NCBI GenBank assembly: GCA_947305825.1
Contig: CAMZET010000001.1
Span: forward strand, 1 to 22,027
Direction: 5' to 3'
DNA from: an uncultured Verrucomicrobiota bacterium
GTDB lineage: Bacteria > Verrucomicrobiota > Kiritimatiellia > RFP12 > UBA1067
Length of the DNA stretch: 22,027 bases
The first letter of the stretch is position 1; the number at the start of each line of letters is the position of its first letter. A program made the translations under genes and the position numbers. Shown here piece by piece: positions 1 through 7,300 of this stretch. The notes beneath the pieces are model-generated. The model saw only the letters and a program-made list of their open reading frames with translations, searched no databases and was not told where the DNA came from.

Positions 1-1
1 C

Positions 2-175
2 GACGGCGACGACAGCGACGGCGTTGAAGACCTTTCCGATGATGCGGGCGACTTCATCGACGGTGAAGAAGACGACATCGGCGCCGAAGAGCCGGAAGAC
101 GAAGACGAAGACGACGGCTTGAGGCCAAGCATCTTGCCCGCAGGCGCGGCGCCGGCCGCCGGCCTCGTCCAATAG
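2..175 (+). CDS. C-terminal fragment of an acidic protein (5' end outside window)
   Basis: An open frame enters from the left edge and ends at a TAG at 173-175, giving 57 residues. The first 39 or so are dominated by Asp and Glu (for example EEPEDEDEDDG), followed by a neutral Ala/Pro-rich end, SILPAGAAPAAGLVQ. Such acidic tails occur on many unrelated proteins, so no function can be assigned. The frame is supported by the lack of stops and by codon use like its neighbours (G/C at third positions). The gap to the next gene is only 67 bases, so the two could be co-transcribed. The acidic composition could also be a by-product of GAC/GAA repeats in GC-rich DNA. Confidence 0.5.
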   Translation, partial: DGDDSDGVEDLSDDAGDFIDGEEDDIGAEEPEDEDEDDGLRPSILPAGAAPAAGLVQ

Positions 176-242
176 TCCGCCAAGCGAAACGGTCTGCAGC
201 AATCAGTATCGGCACTATTCCACGCCACCTCGCAAAAGGCCC

Positions 243-1658
243 ATGTTCACGCAAGGACGAATCAGGGTAATTGCGCTCGTCGCAGCAGACATCCTCACGG
301 TCGCCGCCGTGTGGGTTGCGGTGGTTCTCACATACAAGTTCCTCGGCGGCAGATATTCGCCGGGGCTGTATCTCTCATTCTGGCCGGTGCCGTTCGCCTT
401 CGTCTTCACCAACGCGATGCTCGGTCTCTACCAGGGCAGCTGGATGTATCCATCTGCACCAGTCCCGGGCGTGGAGGAAATGCGCAGGCTCGTTCTCTCA
501 TCCGCCATTACTCACATTGCCGTCATCGCGATGCTGGTGATGCTGTTCCAGACGATGCAGGGCTATTCGCGCATTGTCGTTGCGGTATCGGGCCTGCTTG
601 TTGCGTTTCTAGCGCAGTCGGCGCGCAACCTGACGCGCATTACACTGCACCGCCTGAAAATCGGGCAGATACCAGTGGTCATGTCCGGGTCGAGCGATGC
701 GGCGCTGGCGCTCGCTAAAATACTGTCGGACGACACGTACACAGGCTTTAGGGTTGTGGGCTACTTCGACACGACGACGGAGCGCGTTGCGGCTTTCCGC
801 AGTCTGGGTATACGATACTTGGGGTCGCTGAAGAAAGTCGTGCCCAAGGCGAAGCGGCGCGACATAAAAATCCTGCTCGCCTGCCAGGACGAGCGCCTTT
901 TCAAGCTGCAGATGGAAGAGTTCGCATCCTGGTTCACCTACATAGAATACATGCCCGGGGCCAACACGTTTCCCGTATACGGTTCCAAGGCGATTTCTTT
1001 CGGCGGTCTCGGCGGTCTTGAAATGGTAAACCAGGCGCGCAAGAAAGTCCTCCTGTTCCAGAAACGCGCGCTGGACATAACGCTGGCGACAGCCGCCTTC
1101 ACGGCACTCCTGCCGCTATTCGGCGCAATAGCCCTGCTGATAAAGCTGACAAGCCGCGGCGGCGTCTTCTACCGGCAGACGCGGCTGGGTCTGCACGGCA
1201 GGGAGTTCAAAATCTGGAAGTTCCGTTCGATGTATCCGGACGCGCAGGAGCGGCTGGAAAAACTGCTGGCGGAAAACCGCGAAGCGGCGAAGGAATGGCG
1301 GCACACCTTCAAACTCAAACACGACCCTCGCATAACGCCGTTCGGGCGCTTCCTGCGCATGACGTCGCTCGACGAGCTGCCGCAGTTTTTCAACGTGTTC
1401 GCCGGCGACATGGCATTCATTGGGCCGCGTCCGATTGTGCAGGCCGAAGTCGAGCGATACGGCGCGTCGTACAACCTATTTTCGTCGGTGCGTCCAGGCA
1501 TCACCGGACTCTGGCAGGTCTCCGGCCGAAGCGACATAGACTATACGCGGCGCGTCGCTCTCGATACCTACTACGTCCTCAACTGGTCGCCGTGGATGGA
1601 TTTTTGGATTATGATACGCACGTTCTTTGCCGTACTGCTCATGCACGGCGCCAGATAG
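243..1658 (+). CDS. Polyprenyl glycosylphosphotransferase (WbaP/WcaJ-type initiating sugar transferase)
   Basis: Predicted to start a repeat unit of exopolysaccharide, capsule or O-antigen by moving a sugar-1-phosphate from a UDP-sugar to undecaprenyl phosphate at the inner membrane. The 471 residues match the long form of the family. Four hydrophobic N-terminal segments lie at about 8-30, 43-65, 88-104 and 109-126. A nucleotide-binding-like region follows at about 140-260, then a membrane helix at about 278-301 and the catalytic bacterial sugar transferase domain to the end. Family motifs are clear: FYRQTRLG (309-316), KFRSM (326-330), the catalytic Asp-Glu pair in SLDELPQ (D377, E378), IGPRP (393-397) and RPGITGLWQVSGR (417-429). 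The sugar cannot be told from sequence. The ATG at 243 has only a weak AAGG at close spacing, but it places the first membrane segment correctly. No other polysaccharide gene is adjacent. Confidence 0.93.
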   Translation: MFTQGRIRVIALVAADILTVAAVWVAVVLTYKFLGGRYSPGLYLSFWPVPFAFVFTNAMLGLYQGSWMYPSAPVPGVEEMRRLVLSSAITHIAVIAMLVMLFQTMQGYSRIVVAVSGLLVAFLAQSARNLTRITLHRLKIGQIPVVMSGSSDAALALAKILSDDTYTGFRVVGYFDTTTERVAAFRSLGIRYLGSLKKVVPKAKRRDIKILLACQDERLFKLQMEEFASWFTYIEYMPGANTFPVYGSKAISFGGLGGLEMVNQARKKVLLFQKRALDITLATAAFTALLPLFGAIALLIKLTSRGGVFYRQTRLGLHGREFKIWKFRSMYPDAQERLEKLLAENREAAKEWRHTFKLKHDPRITPFGRFLRMTSLDELPQFFNVFAGDMAFIGPRPIVQAEVERYGASYNLFSSVRPGITGLWQVSGRSDIDYTRRVALDTYYVLNWSPWMDFWIMIRTFFAVLLMHGAR

Positions 1659-1683
1659 CCAATGAAAACAAGGAGAGCCTGAC

Positions 1684-3270
1684 ATGGGGATTCAAATCCT
1701 GGCGGCGGCGATGCTCGCCGCCTTGTCCGTCCTGCAATATCCGGCGCGCCAGCCAATGCACGAGCGGCTGCGAGCGCAGTTCGTCGAAGCCCTGCGCTCC
1801 GGCGATACCGAGACCATGCGCGAAACGTGCGAAAAAGGAGTCGCGCTCCTGCCGGAAGACCCGACCTGGCGATACAACCTCGCCTGCTCTCTCGCCTACT
1901 GGAAAGACCAGACGCGCGCACTGGACGAACTTGAAAAGGCCATTGACCTGGGATACCGCGACGCCGAGGCGATTCAGGCAGACCGGGATTTGGCGCGGGT
2001 GGCATCCAACCCGCGCTTCGCGGAACTCGTCGAATATGCGCGACGGCTCAAAGGCAAGCCCATACTGACCGGCCCTATGGCGGCGACGCCGGCGACGGGC
2101 GTTTTCGGCGAACCGGTCGCCGTCGGCGAACAGAACCTCTCCTGGGATTTCGACAGCGGCTGCTTCAAGGTCTTAATGAACATGGCGGCGGCCTCGGCCG
2201 GCGGCAACACCGGCGACCTTTACGTAAACCGCGATGCACTCCACTCCACACCAGTTGTCACGAATTGGCCGGGCCTCACCCCAGTGCGCTTCGACTCGAT
2301 TGTCCGTGAAAGCGGCGTCGCGCTCGATTTCCCCAACATGCTCTTCCCCTTTCCCGTCTTTGGCAACTGTTCGCGCGCCCTGACCCAAGGCCCATACTGG
2401 CGTTCGCTGCCGCGAGCTCTCATGACCTCTGAATCACGCCGCATGAAAACCATGCACAAGCTCTACCTCTCCAACCAGATATGGTGCTTCCCGGCGGTAG
2501 ACGACTACAATTTCGCCACGAACAAATTCGGCGACGTGTTCGCGTCGGTCTCGCCGTATTGGTTCGCGACGCAAGGCATTTCGTGGAGCGACCAGTACTA
2601 CCTGCGTGCGGCGCTGGAAATATCGCGTTCTCTTCCGCAGGCGACGAAACGCGAGGCGGTCAAGCGCAACATGCTCGCTCCGACCGTGCAGGCCCTTGTA
2701 CGCCGCAGCCTCCGCACTTGCCCAAACGATGACGACTACCTGACGCCCAAAGCCCACCCGACATGCTTCCCGCCCAACGGCATCGACCGCGACAGGATGA
2801 AACGCCTGGCCGCTTCCTTGAAGCCGTCGCAGATTCCGCCGCTCGCAATGATTGTCGGCGTAAATCCCGGCGAGACATCCTACCGCGGAGTGCAGCCGGA
2901 ATTGACTTACGTCGCGCCGTGCTCATGGGCGTTCGTGCTGCGCGGCAAGGAGCGGCGGCGGACTTTCGACGTCAAGGCCGCCGCGCCAGGCGCCGAGGAA
3001 CTGGCTTTCGCCATCGTCCACGACGAAAACAGCGCGGCCTCGCTGGAACGCACTGGGCGCGACACCGCGCGCATCACTCTCGACAAATCTCTCATGACTC
3101 CGACAAACCGTGTCGACCTCGCCGTATTCGCCCGCAGCGCGAAATCGTTTTGGGGGGCGCCCGCCTTCATTTCGTTCGCCGTCATGGACCACAGCGTCCC
3201 TTATTCCGACCCGGTGCTGACGTCGCTGGAAGACCCGGAGGAAGAAGAAGAGCCGGAGGGGAAGCCGTGA
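1684..3270 (+). CDS. Exported protein of unknown function with an N-terminal TPR-like segment
   Basis: I do not recognise the family of the main domain. The 528-residue product starts with a short hydrophobic stretch (residues 4-19) that looks like a Sec signal or anchor. Residues 30-120 resemble TPR helices: EALRSGDTETMRETCEKG, then DPTWRYNLACSLAYWKDQ, then a TPR-end-like part with SNPRFAELV. From about residue 145 to 510 there is a mixed domain rich in Trp, Tyr and Pro, without a motif I can name. The C-terminus is a run of Glu. The start has a good Shine-Dalgarno (AGGAGAG, 1670-1676), and the gene lies 25 bases after the sugar transferase. Its stop overlaps the start of the next gene (GTGA), so the two are probably translated together. 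A periplasmic role is inferred only from the N-terminus. Confidence 0.8.
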   Translation: MGIQILAAAMLAALSVLQYPARQPMHERLRAQFVEALRSGDTETMRETCEKGVALLPEDPTWRYNLACSLAYWKDQTRALDELEKAIDLGYRDAEAIQADRDLARVASNPRFAELVEYARRLKGKPILTGPMAATPATGVFGEPVAVGEQNLSWDFDSGCFKVLMNMAAASAGGNTGDLYVNRDALHSTPVVTNWPGLTPVRFDSIVRESGVALDFPNMLFPFPVFGNCSRALTQGPYWRSLPRALMTSESRRMKTMHKLYLSNQIWCFPAVDDYNFATNKFGDVFASVSPYWFATQGISWSDQYYLRAALEISRSLPQATKREAVKRNMLAPTVQALVRRSLRTCPNDDDYLTPKAHPTCFPPNGIDRDRMKRLAASLKPSQIPPLAMIVGVNPGETSYRGVQPELTYVAPCSWAFVLRGKERRRTFDVKAAAPGAEELAFAIVHDENSAASLERTGRDTARITLDKSLMTPTNRVDLAVFARSAKSFWGAPAFISFAVMDHSVPYSDPVLTSLEDPEEEEEPEGKP

Positions 3271-4175
3271 GCGCGGCGCCGGATTTCCCGGAATACGCCT
3301 GCGAATACGCCCGCGAACTGGCCAGCCGTTCGCCGCGCTTCGCCCTGCAGGTCTCCGCCGCGCCGGAGAAAGACCAATGCGCTCTCGCCAATACAGCCGA
3401 CGAGAAATACGGCCCTGACCCGTTCGGCGAACTCGGTTCCGCCGTCAAATGCTTCGGTCTGAAGCAACGCTTCCCTGACCGCGTGCTCGTCATGACCACC
3501 GACTTGTGCTTCATGTGCTGCCGACATTGCACTCGCCGTGGCATTCTCGGCCGCACACCAACCGTCAGCACCGGCGAGGAGCTGCGCCAGTGCGTCGATT
3601 ACGTCAAAGGGCGCCCCGCCGTGCGCGACGTCCTGCTTTCCGGCGGCGACGTCCTGACCCTGCCCGACGAAAAAGTGCTGCGTTTCGTGGAGGCGTTCGC
3701 GTCGCTGGAGCAAATCGAAATCGTGCGCCTTTGCACGCGCGCGCCGTCTGCGAACCCGCTGCGCATCACGCCGGAATTCACTCGCTCGCTCGCCGCGGCC
3801 GGGCGAGGGAAACTCTGGATGAATGCGCAGTTCAACTGCGCTGACGAAGTGACGCTGGAAGCGCGGGCGGCGGCCGCTGCCGTCGTCGATGCCGGCATTC
3901 CCCTTTCCTGCCAGACCGTCCTGCTCAAAGGCGTCAACGACGAACCGGAGGAAATGCTGCGTCTTCTGCGCGCGCTTTCCGCAGCGCGCATCCGCCCGTA
4001 CTACGTCTTCATGTGCGATCCGGTCGCAGGTATCGAACGATTCCGCGTCCCGCTCGCGAAAGCACGGGAAATCGAACGCTATTGCGCCGAGCGCATCGGC
4101 GGCCTTTCGCTTCCGCGCTTCGTCGCGGACGTCCCGGGCGCCAGACGCAAAATCCCAATCGCGGAATTGGTGTAG
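3267..4175 (+). CDS. Compact KamA-family radical SAM protein (lysine 2,3-aminomutase-like)
   Basis: Radical SAM/PLP enzyme related to lysine 2,3-aminomutase and the EF-P lysine aminomutase EpmB. The iron-sulfur motif CxxxCxxC is in DLCFMCCRHCTRRGILG (C81, C85, C88), close to the CRHCTRR form of true KamA. LLSGGDVL follows at 123-130. By alignment with the Clostridium enzyme, D251, D288 and K295 correspond to the lysine-binding Asp293 and Asp330 and the PLP Lys337: the spacings of 37 and 7 residues are identical. The PLP motif is altered (PGARRK rather than PGGGGK). At 302 residues it is much shorter than KamA (about 415) and lacks both the N-terminal extension and the C-terminal domain. The GTG start at 3267 is chosen because GGAGGGG lies 5 bases upstream and homology begins just after. 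No efp or epmA gene is nearby. The substrate is unproven. Confidence 0.85.
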   Translation: MSAAPDFPEYACEYARELASRSPRFALQVSAAPEKDQCALANTADEKYGPDPFGELGSAVKCFGLKQRFPDRVLVMTTDLCFMCCRHCTRRGILGRTPTVSTGEELRQCVDYVKGRPAVRDVLLSGGDVLTLPDEKVLRFVEAFASLEQIEIVRLCTRAPSANPLRITPEFTRSLAAAGRGKLWMNAQFNCADEVTLEARAAAAAVVDAGIPLSCQTVLLKGVNDEPEEMLRLLRALSAARIRPYYVFMCDPVAGIERFRVPLAKAREIERYCAERIGGLSLPRFVADVPGARRKIPIAELV

Positions 4176-4187
4176 GCGTTGGCGGCG

Positions 4188-4223
4188 ATTCTCCGCGTCT
4201 CCTGCGGCTCTGCGCGGAAAATC
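4188..4223 (+). terminator. Inverted repeat after the radical SAM gene, possible terminator
   Basis: Ten-base arms (ATTCTCCGCG at 4188-4197 and CGCGGAAAAT at 4214-4223) pair with one mismatch around a 16-base loop. They sit 13 bases after the stop at 4175 and before lnt. There is no U-rich tail, so a Rho-independent role is doubtful. It could instead be a processing or mRNA-stability hairpin. Confidence 0.3.
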
Positions 4224-4269
4224 GACCCTGTTGCAGCCGCTTGGACTTGAAGTTATAGGATGGACAGAA

Positions 4270-5901
4270 ATGATACGCAAGGCATTTAGACGTCTCTTGA
4301 AACTGATGTGGCTGCTGCCGGGCATCGTGCTTTGGGCCTCGTATCCGCCTGTAGGCGAGCGGATGGACGTACTGTTCGCGTTGGCGCCGCTGATGTGGCT
4401 GACGCGTCGCGGCGATGCGCGGCGCAGCGCTCTTGTGTGGCTGTGCAACGGAATGCTGTTCTGGATAGGCACTCTGCAGTGGATGCCGGCAATCGTGTCA
4501 AACGGCGGGCCCTGGCCGCTAGTCCTGCTTGGATGGGGGTTGCTTGGCGGCTATTGCGCACTGTATTTCGGAGCGTACGGCTGGCTTGCCGCCAAAGCGT
4601 GGCGCTGGGCGTCGCATGGCGGCTACTGGCGGCGTCTGGCGGCGATACTGTTCGCCGAACCCGTGCTGTGGGCGGGACTCGAGCTTGTGCGCTCGCGCCT
4701 TTTCGGAGGGTTTGCGTGGAACCATCTCGGCACGCCGGCGGCGGTGGCCGGATTCGGCGCCCCCGCTTCCCTCGGCGGCATATACCTCGTCAGCGCTCTC
4801 GTCCTCCTGGTGAACGGCACCTTCGCCTCCATCGCAGAACGAATGGTCGCCAACATCCTACCGCCCATGCGCTCGGCCGCCAAAGTGCCGAAATTCCTGC
4901 GCTCCGCCGAGACTTTGCTGCCGCTGGCCATCGTCTGGCTTTGCTTCCAGTGCGCCTCCGCCGCCGCCGTTTCCCGCGGCGCCCGCGACTCCGGCGACAC
5001 CGGCGAAACGCGACGGGACGCGCTCACCGTCGCACTGGTCCAGCGCAACAGCCCTTGCGTTTTCAAGGGCAGGAGCGAAGACCCCTTTTCCGTTTACGGC
5101 AATCTCCTGTCGAACATGTCGATGCTCCACCCCGACCTTGTCGTGCTGGCGGAAAGCGCGACTTCGGAAATCGGCATGAGCGCGCAGTCGCCGTTTGTGG
5201 AACGCTTCGCGTCCTGGATACGCGAAATCGCCGCGTCGCGCGGCGTCCTAGCCGGCGGAGTGCGCATCGACGGCGAAGGCCGCGAATACAATTCCGCCGT
5301 CCTCTACACGGCCGGCGGCACGGAGGCGTACGACAAGACTCATCTCGTGCCATTCGGCGAATTCATACCAGGCGACAAGACGTTCCCCTCGCTCCAGCGC
5401 TACGCTCCCGTCGGCTCGTGCTGGCCGGGCAAGCTCAAGACGCTCGATTTCGGCGGAATCCCGCTGGGCGTGGCGATATGCTTCGAGGACACTGACGCGG
5501 CGCAGGTCCGCCAGCTCGCTCGCCTCGGCGCCAGAGTCCTGTTTTTCATCACAAACGACGCCTGGTTCTCGCACTCCGCAGAAGCCGAACAGCACGCCTG
5601 GCAATCGGTGGCGCGCGCCATCGAAACGGGCCTGCCCGTCGTCCGCGTCGGCAATTCCGGCGTCACCGGCACGATTGCCCCGGACGGCAAGGCGACATGG
5701 CTGCGCGGGCCGGACGGGCACGTCGCCGTCGACCGCCAGGGCGTCATGGTCGAGCGCCTGGACGTCCCCGCAACGAGCCCGACTGCTTATTCCATCGTCG
5801 GCGACGCGCCGCTCGCCGTGCTCTTCGTTCTCGCGCTGGCCGCTCTCGCCGCATGCGAATTTTACTCTTTCGCCGCGACGCGACGCGCCAAATTATGGTA
5901 A
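4270..5901 (+). CDS. lnt: Apolipoprotein N-acyltransferase
   Basis: Inner-membrane enzyme that adds the third acyl chain to the N-terminal cysteine of lipoproteins, the last step before export to the outer membrane. The 543-residue product has hydrophobic segments in residues 10-230, a carbon-nitrogen hydrolase domain at about 252-500, and a final membrane helix at about 511-530. The catalytic triad is visible: E295 in VVLAESATSE, K356 in YDKTHLVPFGEF and C404 in GVAICFEDTD. NDAWFSHS (429-436) and RVGNSGVTG (459-467) are also typical of Lnt. The ATG at 4270 is the only in-frame start just before the first membrane segment; GGATGG at 4258-4263 is the likely ribosome site. It lies 94 bases after the radical SAM gene. 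The cysteine motif is CFED where many Lnt have CYE, a mild and common change. Confidence 0.95.
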   Translation: MIRKAFRRLLKLMWLLPGIVLWASYPPVGERMDVLFALAPLMWLTRRGDARRSALVWLCNGMLFWIGTLQWMPAIVSNGGPWPLVLLGWGLLGGYCALYFGAYGWLAAKAWRWASHGGYWRRLAAILFAEPVLWAGLELVRSRLFGGFAWNHLGTPAAVAGFGAPASLGGIYLVSALVLLVNGTFASIAERMVANILPPMRSAAKVPKFLRSAETLLPLAIVWLCFQCASAAAVSRGARDSGDTGETRRDALTVALVQRNSPCVFKGRSEDPFSVYGNLLSNMSMLHPDLVVLAESATSEIGMSAQSPFVERFASWIREIAASRGVLAGGVRIDGEGREYNSAVLYTAGGTEAYDKTHLVPFGEFIPGDKTFPSLQRYAPVGSCWPGKLKTLDFGGIPLGVAICFEDTDAAQVRQLARLGARVLFFITNDAWFSHSAEAEQHAWQSVARAIETGLPVVRVGNSGVTGTIAPDGKATWLRGPDGHVAVDRQGVMVERLDVPATSPTAYSIVGDAPLAVLFVLALAALAACEFYSFAATRRAKLW

Positions 5902-5904
5902 AAT
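5896..5904 (+). promoter_or_regulatory. Extended -10 promoter for the metalloenzyme gene
   Basis: TGGTAAAAT lies in an A/T-rich patch just inside the lnt 3' end. TG-N-TAAAAT fits a sigma-70 extended -10. It is 40 bases before the ATG at 5944. No good -35 is seen 17 bases upstream. The surrounding bases match those at 7259 and 17626. Confidence 0.55.
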
Positions 5905-5943
5905 ATCTTTGATGGAAATATTCGACTGTTTCGGGGTGCTGCG

Positions 5944-6798
5944 ATGAAGATGATATTCCTGTTCATAGACGGCGTCGGTTTGCGCGAACGCTCGGCGGAC
6001 AATCCGGTCAACCCGGAAGTCTGCCCGGCTTTGTGCGGCCTTATCGAGCGCCATTCCAAGCCGATTGACGCCTGTCTCGGCGTCGACGGAATACCGCAAA
6101 GCGCTACTGGGCAGGCAACCATGTTCACGGGAGTCAACTGCGCTGCCGCCATGGGCCGGCATTGCGAAGGCTTCCCCGGCCCAAGCCTCAGGCAACTCAT
6201 CGAGGACAACAACCTCTTCCTGCAGCTGCGCCGCCGCAACCGCTCCGTCGCGTTCGCCGACGCCTATCTGGTCGATTCGGTCGACGACCTGGCGGCGCGG
6301 CGCTTCAAATCCGTCACCACCGTCATGGCCCTCACGACGCCGGAAACGCTCCGCACCACCGACGACCTCGCCGCTAACCGCGCCGTCCTGCAGGATTTGA
6401 CGCGCGAAACCATCCAGGAGCGCTATCCGGACATTCCCGTCATCACGCCCATGCGCGCCGCAGAGCATCTCGTGAACATCGCCGCTGTCCACGACTTCAC
6501 TCTATACGAGTTTTTCCAGACGGACGTCTCCGGGCATTCGATGGACTATGCGCGCGCCTGCGCTGTCCTGCGCACTTACGACAAATTCCTCTCTACGCTG
6601 CTGGAACTCTCTGAAGTCGGCGGCATCACGATAGTCATGACCGCCGACCACGGAAATATCGAAGCGATGATGGACCGCGCCCACACGAGAAACCCTGTCC
6701 CCTTCATAACATTCGGCCCTAAAGAAGAGAAAATCCGCGACAAAGTGGCTTCCCTCGTCGACGTTACCGGCGCAGTGCTGTCCGCTTTCGACGACTGA
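5944..6798 (+). CDS. Alkaline-phosphatase-superfamily metalloenzyme (phosphopentomutase / iPGM-like)
   Basis: Member of the metalloenzyme superfamily that includes cofactor-independent phosphoglycerate mutase and phosphopentomutase. The 284-residue product keeps the metal-site residues in family order: D9 in FLFIDGVGL, S53/T55 in IPQSATGQATMFTG, D194 and H198 in TDVSGHSMD, D235 and H236 in MTADHGNIE, and H247 in RAHTRNPVP. S53 or T55 would be the nucleophile position. It is much shorter than iPGM (about 510) or DeoB (about 400) because the large cap insertion is missing or small, so the substrate cannot be named. Similar small proteins in other bacteria are annotated only as metalloenzymes. 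GGGGTG (5933-5938) could serve as ribosome site. It appears to be a single-gene unit with its own promoter. Confidence 0.82.
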   Translation: MKMIFLFIDGVGLRERSADNPVNPEVCPALCGLIERHSKPIDACLGVDGIPQSATGQATMFTGVNCAAAMGRHCEGFPGPSLRQLIEDNNLFLQLRRRNRSVAFADAYLVDSVDDLAARRFKSVTTVMALTTPETLRTTDDLAANRAVLQDLTRETIQERYPDIPVITPMRAAEHLVNIAAVHDFTLYEFFQTDVSGHSMDYARACAVLRTYDKFLSTLLELSEVGGITIVMTADHGNIEAMMDRAHTRNPVPFITFGPKEEKIRDKVASLVDVTGAVLSAFDD

Positions 6799-6824
6799 CC
6801 GCCCTTCACAATTCCGCTCGCCGC

Positions 6825-6854
6825 GCATTTGACCGCGGCGGCCGGGTCAAATGC
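6825..6854. terminator. Perfect 10-bp inverted repeat after the metalloenzyme gene
   Basis: GCATTTGACC (6825-6834) and GGTCAAATGC (6845-6854) form a perfect 10-bp stem with a 10-base GC-rich loop, 27 bases after the stop at 6798. No T-run follows on either strand. Position suggests a transcript end, but an operator-type dyad is equally possible. Confidence 0.45.
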
Positions 6855-6931
6855 TGTCGCCCTGCTTTCGCGCACCGCAAAACTGCCGAGGCGGGCGCAG
6901 GACCCGCTCCGGGACATCGACAACTGCTGCA

Positions 6932-7094
6932 CCAGACAACATTCATGGCCGCACTAGACGACCTTCGTGGTGGCACCAGACAACTTTCGTGGTGGCACCA
7001 GACAACATTCGTGGTGGCACCAAACAACATTCGTGGTGGCACTAGACAACATTCGTGGTGGCACTAGACAACATTCGTGGTGGCACTAGACAAC
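6932..7094. repeat. 22-bp tandem repeat array, about 7.4 copies
   Basis: Seven full 22-bp units start at 6932, 6954, 6976, 6998, 7020, 7042 and 7064, with a 9-base partial unit at 7086-7094. The unit reads CCAGACAACATT then CGTGGTGGCA. The first two units are the most degraded. Units 6 and 7 are identical, and units 3, 4 and 5 differ from them by one to three bases. The third-position variation CCAGAC/CTAGAC separates two subtypes. At several unit junctions the dyad TGGTGGCACCA is formed, so protein-binding sites would recur every 22 bp, about two helical turns. Nothing separates the units, so this is not a CRISPR. It lies in the 500-bp gap between the metalloenzyme and SPFH genes. Confidence 0.95.
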
Positions 7095-7255
7095 CGGGGA
7101 GTCAGCCTCTTATTCCTAGCCACGCCGCCCCTGCCTACCCCCTCGCACCCGGGTGTAGCGCCCCCTCGCACCAGGGTCCCCTCCTCCCTCTCCTCCTCTC
7201 CGTCCGGGAGCAGATGGCGGACGCGAAACACTCACGCCAAGCAGAACTGGCGATA
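7095..7255. other. Non-coding C-rich tract in the 6799-7300 gap
   Basis: This part of the gene-free gap holds no supported gene. It is strongly C-rich on the + strand, with runs CCGCCCCTGCCTACCCCC near 7127-7142 and a near-duplicate pair, CCCTCGCACCCGGG and CCCTCGCACCAGGG, about 23 bases apart. The minus strand could form G-quadruplex-like structures. The tract ends in the A/T-rich promoter before the SPFH gene. Confidence 0.5.
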
Positions 7256-7258
7256 TTA

Positions 7259-7267
7259 TGGTATAAT
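7259..7267 (+). promoter_or_regulatory. Extended -10 promoter for the SPFH gene
   Basis: TGGTATAAT is a perfect extended -10 (TG-N-TATAAT), 34 bases before the ATG at 7301. The expected -35 region reads AAGCAG, a poor match. The leader carries the strong Shine-Dalgarno AAGGAGG (7288-7294), 6 bases before the start. Confidence 0.8.
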
Positions 7268-7300
7268 GTGCGGCAACGCAATTAGCCAAGGAGGTCTAAA

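Noticed and set aside
2763..3266. N-terminal extension of the radical SAM protein
   Set aside because: This in-frame stretch overlaps the unknown upstream gene, is Arg-rich and has no homology signal. The GTG at 3267 has a strong ribosome site.
4232..4259. Promoter TTGCAG / TATAGG before lnt
   Set aside because: Spacing is 16 bp but the -10 is weak and the RNA would begin almost at the lnt ATG. I could not distinguish it from chance.
6806..7045. Small repeat proteins encoded through the 22-bp array
   Set aside because: The 22-base period shifts the frame each unit. The minus strand is open in all frames simply because the unit lacks stops, and the plus strand gains TAG from the CTAGAC units. 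No ribosome site was found.
6932..7094. CRISPR array
   Set aside because: Units are contiguous with no spacers, and no cas genes are present.
6799..7300. Plasmid or phage replication origin
   Set aside because: The array looks like iterons, but there is no rep gene, no A/T-rich melting region beside it other than the promoter, and the neighbours are chromosomal housekeeping-type genes.
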